A stretch of 64,000 bases of DNA from Magnetococcus sp. PR-3 (GTDB lineage: Bacteria > Pseudomonadota > Magnetococcia > Magnetococcales > Magnetococcaceae): positions 85,069 through 149,068 of the forward strand of contig NZ_JBAHUQ010000014.1 in NCBI RefSeq assembly GCF_036689865.1, in the 5' to 3' direction. Under the pieces are notes generated by a model. That model did not search any database, had not been told where the DNA came from, and worked only from the letters and a program-made list of their open reading frames with translations. Shown here one piece after another: positions 60,342 through 64,000 of the stretch (position 1 is the stretch's first letter; the number at the start of each line of letters is the position of its first letter). The translations under genes were made by a program, and so were the position numbers.

Positions 60342-62516
60342 ATGTATCGTTATTTTGCCACCACGGCACGGGGGTTAGAGCCTGCGCTGGCTGCTGAGTT
60401 AAAGCAGATGGGCGCGAAGTCTGTACGTCCTGCATCAGCCGGTGTCGGGTTTGAAGGGGATGTCGAGATGGGCTTGCGGGCCTGTCTATGGTCCCGTGTG
60501 GCGACTCGTATCATTCTATCGTTAAAAAAGATTGATGTTTCGAGCCCCGATGCGCTCTACCAATCCATCTATGCCATCCCATGGGAAGAGCATCTGGCCC
60601 CTGAAGGTACCTTGGCTGTGGATTGTATTGGTACCAATAACACCATTCGTCATACCAATTTTGGTGGGCAAAAGCTTAAAGATGCGGTGGTGGATCGTAT
60701 TCGCGATAAAAAAGGGAGCAGGCCCAGTGTGGATCCTGCCCGACCTGATCTGCGCATTAATTTGGGGATCCGTGGTACTGAGGGGCGGGTGGGTATTGAT
60801 CTCTCAGGAGAAGGTTTGCACCGCCGGGGGTATCGTTTAAGAGCTGGTGATGCTCCCCTTAAAGAGAACCTTGCTGCGGCCCTGCTTTATTATGCCGGTT
60901 GGCCGGAGCTGGCCCGCGAGGGGGCGACCTTTGTTGATCCCATGTGTGGCTCTGGTACTTTGCCCATTGAAGCCGCCATGATGGCCGGGGATGTTGCGCC
61001 AGGCTCATTGCGTCGATATTTTGGTTTTCGCCGTTGGCGTGGGGCGGAAGGTATTGCAGATATCTGGCAACGTTTGGGGGAGGAGTCCATTGAACGCCAG
61101 CAAGCGGCAGTGGATCACATGCCCATCATTGAAGCTGGCGATCATGACCCTTATATGGTGCGTGTGGCTGAAGGTAATACGGAAGAGGCCGAGTTGGAGA
61201 GCTTTATCCGTTATCATCATCGTGATGTTGCCGCTTGGCAAAAAGGTTCAGATTGGTCCGAGCAGCCAGGGGTCTTGGTAACCAACCCCCCCTATGGTGA
61301 ACGTTTGGGGGAGGTTGTTGAACTTAAGGCACTGTTTGCAAAACTTGGTATGCTGCTTAATGGGCCCTTGTTGGGGTGGCGCAGCGGTGTACTGATGGGA
61401 GATGTGCTTTGGCAAAGTGCTATGGGTCTTCCTGAGCAAGGGCAGCGTATGGACCTGAATAATGGTCCTATTCCCTGTGCCTATATTCTTAATGGTCAAG
61501 CACCAGAGTCAGCTCCCAGCAAAGGTAAGAAAAAACCAGAGGTAGATATGCGCCAGGGGGTGGTCTCTCCTGAAAACGCACAAATGTTTGCCAATCGTCT
61601 GAAAAAGAACCAAAAACGGCTGAGAAAATGGGTGAAAAAAGAGGACGTGCACTGCTACCGTCTTTATGATGCCGATATGCCTGAGTATTCATTGGCGGTG
61701 GATCGCTATGAAGATTGGATTGTCGTACAAGAGTATCAGGCCCCAAGTACCATTGCGGATGCGGATGCCCACCGGCGCTTGCAGGATGCCTGCTCAGTGA
61801 TCCCAGATGTGTTGGGTGTGCCACCAGAGCGGGTGGTTGTTAAGCAGCGTAAACGGCAAAAAGGCTATAACCAGTATGATAAAATGGCCACGCGTGGTCA
61901 AAAAGTTCTGGTACATGAGCGTGGTTTGAATTTTGAAGTCAACTTGACGGACTATCTGGATACCGGCCTGTTTCCAGATCATGCTCCGTTAAGGCGTCGT
62001 ATCGCTGAAGAGGCGGCTGAGAAACGGTTTTTGAACCTGTTTTGTTATACGGGCACGGCCACGGTACATGCCGCTGCAGGTGGGGCGCTAACGACAACAA
62101 GTGTGGATCTCTCCAATACCTATTTGGAGTGGGGGCAGCGTAATCTGGATTTAAATGGTTTTAAAGGGGAGCACCAATACCGGTTTATCAAAGCTGACTG
62201 TATGACCTGGATTAAAGAGACCGATCAAACGTTTGATCTCATCTTTTTGGATCCCCCGACATTCTCCAATTCCAAAAGTATGCGTGAGAGTTTTGACATC
62301 CAGCGTGATCAGGTTGACTTGATTGGGGCTACAGCTCGTTTACTAAACCCGGAAGGTGTTCTTTATTTTTCGACAAACCGAAGGAAGTTTAAATTAGAAA
62401 AAGAGGTGCTTGAGGCACAGGGGCTGGTTTTGGAAGATATTACCCGACAGACTCTTGATCCTGATTTTCAAAGAGATCCTCCCATTCATCGCTGCTGGCG
62501 TATCACTTGCAGATAG
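60342..62516 (+). CDS. rlmKL: Bifunctional 23S rRNA methyltransferase RlmKL (RlmL + RlmK)
   Basis: 724 residues. The N-terminal THUMP region (YFATTARGLEPALAAEL) and RlmL methyltransferase carry FVDPMCGSGTLPIEAAMMAG and LVTNPPYGERLGE (NPPY). The RlmK half carries FLNLFCYTGTATVHAAAGGA and FDLIFLDPPTFSNSKSMRE. This is the fused enzyme that makes m2G2445 and m7G2069. ATG 60342 gives the standard N-terminus. A terminator-like hairpin lies immediately upstream, 10 bp away. Confidence 0.96.
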   Translation: MYRYFATTARGLEPALAAELKQMGAKSVRPASAGVGFEGDVEMGLRACLWSRVATRIILSLKKIDVSSPDALYQSIYAIPWEEHLAPEGTLAVDCIGTNNTIRHTNFGGQKLKDAVVDRIRDKKGSRPSVDPARPDLRINLGIRGTEGRVGIDLSGEGLHRRGYRLRAGDAPLKENLAAALLYYAGWPELAREGATFVDPMCGSGTLPIEAAMMAGDVAPGSLRRYFGFRRWRGAEGIADIWQRLGEESIERQQAAVDHMPIIEAGDHDPYMVRVAEGNTEEAELESFIRYHHRDVAAWQKGSDWSEQPGVLVTNPPYGERLGEVVELKALFAKLGMLLNGPLLGWRSGVLMGDVLWQSAMGLPEQGQRMDLNNGPIPCAYILNGQAPESAPSKGKKKPEVDMRQGVVSPENAQMFANRLKKNQKRLRKWVKKEDVHCYRLYDADMPEYSLAVDRYEDWIVVQEYQAPSTIADADAHRRLQDACSVIPDVLGVPPERVVVKQRKRQKGYNQYDKMATRGQKVLVHERGLNFEVNLTDYLDTGLFPDHAPLRRRIAEEAAEKRFLNLFCYTGTATVHAAAGGALTTTSVDLSNTYLEWGQRNLDLNGFKGEHQYRFIKADCMTWIKETDQTFDLIFLDPPTFSNSKSMRESFDIQRDQVDLIGATARLLNPEGVLYFSTNRRKFKLEKEVLEAQGLVLEDITRQTLDPDFQRDPPIHRCWRITCR

Positions 62517-62734
62517 TTTTTGTGTGCGATCATAAAAGGGTCGTAAAAACGGTCTAAAATGGACTGATAGTTGCGAAAGTGTACCAATCTGCGTGAAAAC
62601 GGTTTCCAAACCCTTCCCGATTGGGTATCTTTCGAGTTAAACGTTTTCTTTTCCTCAATTCTCCAAATGTTTTGTGGGAAAATAACAGGCAAGAATCCAC
62701 GAATTGCCCTGGATTGGTTACGGAGGAGGTTCCG

Positions 62735-63673
62735 GTGTCTGATACTCAAAAGTTCCGTCTGGTTACCCGGAGCGATTTTGATGGCCTGGTGTGTGCGGTT
62801 GTTCTTAAAGAACTGGACATGATCGATGAGATCAAATTTGTCCACCCCAAAGACATGCAGGATGGCAAAATCGAGATCACTGGGCGGGATATCACCACCA
62901 ACCTTCCCTATGTGGAAGGTGTGCATTTAGCGTTCGATCACCATGCTTCGGAATTGATCCGTCGAGGCGATGCTGCTCCCGATGACCATATTATCGACCC
63001 CCATGCTCCTTCGGCGGCACGGGTTGTCTATAAATACTTTGGTGGCGCTGAAAAATTACCACGGATCTCTCATGAACTGATGACGGCTGTGGACAAAGGC
63101 GATGCCGCCATGTTCACAGAAGATGAAGTTCTTAACCCTACGGGTTGGGATCTGCTGAACTTCCTTATGGATGCCCGTACAGGCTTGGGTCGTTTCCGTA
63201 CGTTCCGTATCTCCAACTATCAGTTGATGATGCATCTGATCGACTACTGCCGGGATCATACCATTGAGGATATCCTGGAAGTAACCGATGTGAAGGAGCG
63301 TGTGGATCTTTACTTTGAGCATGAAGAGAAGTTTAAAGATCAGATCCGTCGTTGTTCCACCGTTTATGATAATTTGGTTGTGTTGGATCTGCGGGATGAA
63401 GAGACCATCTTTGCCGGCAACCGTTTCATGATCTATGCGCTTTATCCTGAGACCAACATCTCGATCCACGTACTGTGGGGATACCAGCGCCAGAACACGG
63501 TCTTTGCCATTGGTAAGTCCATCATCAACCGTACTTCAAACACCCATGTTGGTGAGCTGGCACTGAAGTATGGCGGTGGTGGTCACCGCAATGCTGGTAC
63601 CTGCCAGGTGGGGAATGAAGGTTGTGAAGATACGCTGAAAGAGATTGTGGCTCAGATTACCAGTGATGGTTAA
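62735..63673 (+). CDS. DHH-superfamily phosphoesterase (exopolyphosphatase-like)
   Basis: 312 residues. DHH motif I is VTRSDFDGLVCAVVLKEL, the DHH box is AFDHHASELIRRG, and the C-terminal DHHA1-like glycine motif is KYGGGGHRNAGTCQV. Related proteins are annotated as exopolyphosphatase, pAp phosphatase or oligoribonuclease NrnA; the exact substrate is not shown by sequence. GTG 62735 with GGAGGAGG upstream is clearly better than the frame start at 62621. It has its own terminator. Confidence 0.85.
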   Translation: MSDTQKFRLVTRSDFDGLVCAVVLKELDMIDEIKFVHPKDMQDGKIEITGRDITTNLPYVEGVHLAFDHHASELIRRGDAAPDDHIIDPHAPSAARVVYKYFGGAEKLPRISHELMTAVDKGDAAMFTEDEVLNPTGWDLLNFLMDARTGLGRFRTFRISNYQLMMHLIDYCRDHTIEDILEVTDVKERVDLYFEHEEKFKDQIRRCSTVYDNLVVLDLRDEETIFAGNRFMIYALYPETNISIHVLWGYQRQNTVFAIGKSIINRTSNTHVGELALKYGGGGHRNAGTCQVGNEGCEDTLKEIVAQITSDG

Positions 63674-63695
63674 TGCTTAACTGAGTACGTTTATG

Positions 63696-63731
63696 GAAAA
63701 AGCCCGGCCTTTATAGGTCGGGCTTTTTTTG
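63696..63731 (+). terminator. Rho-independent terminator after the DHH gene
   Basis: AAAAAGCCCGGCC pairs with GGTCGGGCTTTTTTT (one G-U type mismatch), with T's on the plus strand. Confidence 0.93.
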
Positions 63732-64000
63732 GTTTATCTTTTACTGGTCGTTGTGTCATCTGCCCTCTGGCTGTGTAACGCGCTCAGGTGTGCTGGTATC
63801 TGCTCATGGGCTTAAGCGTTTGCTTGCTGTCATGGCGGTGTGGGTTGGTGTTGAACAATAAAAGACATATATAATGTGTGGAATAAGCCCATTTGTCTGC
63901 GGTATTTCATGTGTCGCTGGTGTGTGCTTGGGGCGATAGAATGTTTAAGCTCGAGCGTTGGTTGGTTTTTAGAGGTTTGTTTTTCTTGATCTTGTAGATA
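63732..64000. other. Window-end intergenic region
   Basis: About 270 bp, AT-rich, without a supported gene. A short frame from ATG 63940 stops after 18 codons. The next gene presumably starts beyond the window. Confidence 0.5.

Noticed and set aside
1..64000. CRISPR arrays, rRNA, tRNA genes and insertion sequences
   Set aside because: No regular repeat-spacer pattern, rRNA core sequence, tRNA T-loop fold or transposase was recognised on either strand; subtle tRNAs could be missed by eye.

Overview
This 64-kb window is chromosomal DNA of a Gram-negative bacterium with moderate GC content. It carries about 58 protein genes on both strands and no rRNA, tRNA, CRISPR array or insertion sequence that I could see. 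A GapR/DUF2312 nucleoid protein points to the Alphaproteobacteria in the broad sense. LolA confirms an outer membrane. The density of c-di-GMP, PAS and hemerythrin proteins suits a motile, microaerophilic bacterium. From memory the mix resembles Magnetococcales, but no magnetosome gene lies here, so that placement is only an inference.

Layout. 0-4.3 kb: an incomplete oxidase-like membrane protein divergent from a DUF2249-hemerythrin gene with an FNR-type box between them; an HPP membrane protein divergent from a TetR regulator; a CbpA-type DnaJ protein. 4.4-9.5 kb: mfd and two tandem cytidylate-kinase-like genes. 9.7-15.2 kb: hybrid histidine kinase, methyltransferase, GGDEF protein with an altered signature, gloB. 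15.3-21.3 kb: methyltransferase-xerD-SDR, a cation exchanger, an MBL hydrolase and a glycosyltransferase. 21.3-23.7 kb: a structured intergenic region, an unknown protein, a hemerythrin-PilZ fusion and an unknown GAF-like protein. 23.9-28.4 kb: lolA, yajQ, rimO, rarA, crcB. 28.6-32.2 kb: a solitary tyrosine recombinase, a nitroreductase, a 2OG-Fe(II) oxygenase, a LysR regulator. 32.5-38.5 kb: a [NiFe]-hydrogenase operon ending in a Rieske-PAS-GGDEF-EAL protein. 38.6-49.8 kb: an HsdR-like/SUMF1 fusion, prfC, two DUF4261 paralogs, peroxiredoxin, a TerD-like protein, a beta-hydroxyacid dehydrogenase, bluB. 50-64 kb: membrane proteins, htpG, a Sel1-repeat protein, a DUF423 protein, gapR, an SLC13 transporter with a universal stress protein, rlmKL and a DHH-family protein.

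The most notable system is the hydrogenase operon. Its reading frames overlap head to tail from the small subunit through a 26-codon mini-ORF, the large subunit and the maturation protease to a 995-residue protein. That last protein has an intact Rieske [2Fe-2S] ligand set, PAS modules, and GGDEF and EAL domains with apparently intact catalytic motifs. This suggests a direct link from H2 oxidation or quinone redox state to c-di-GMP. Several other genes fit the same theme of O2/redox sensing and second-messenger control: hemerythrin-PilZ, DUF2249-hemerythrin under an FNR-type box, the degenerate GGDEF protein, and the YajQ-family protein.

Many genes use GTG or TTG starts. Where a better Shine-Dalgarno (SD) site lies inside a longer open frame, I moved the start inward and say so.
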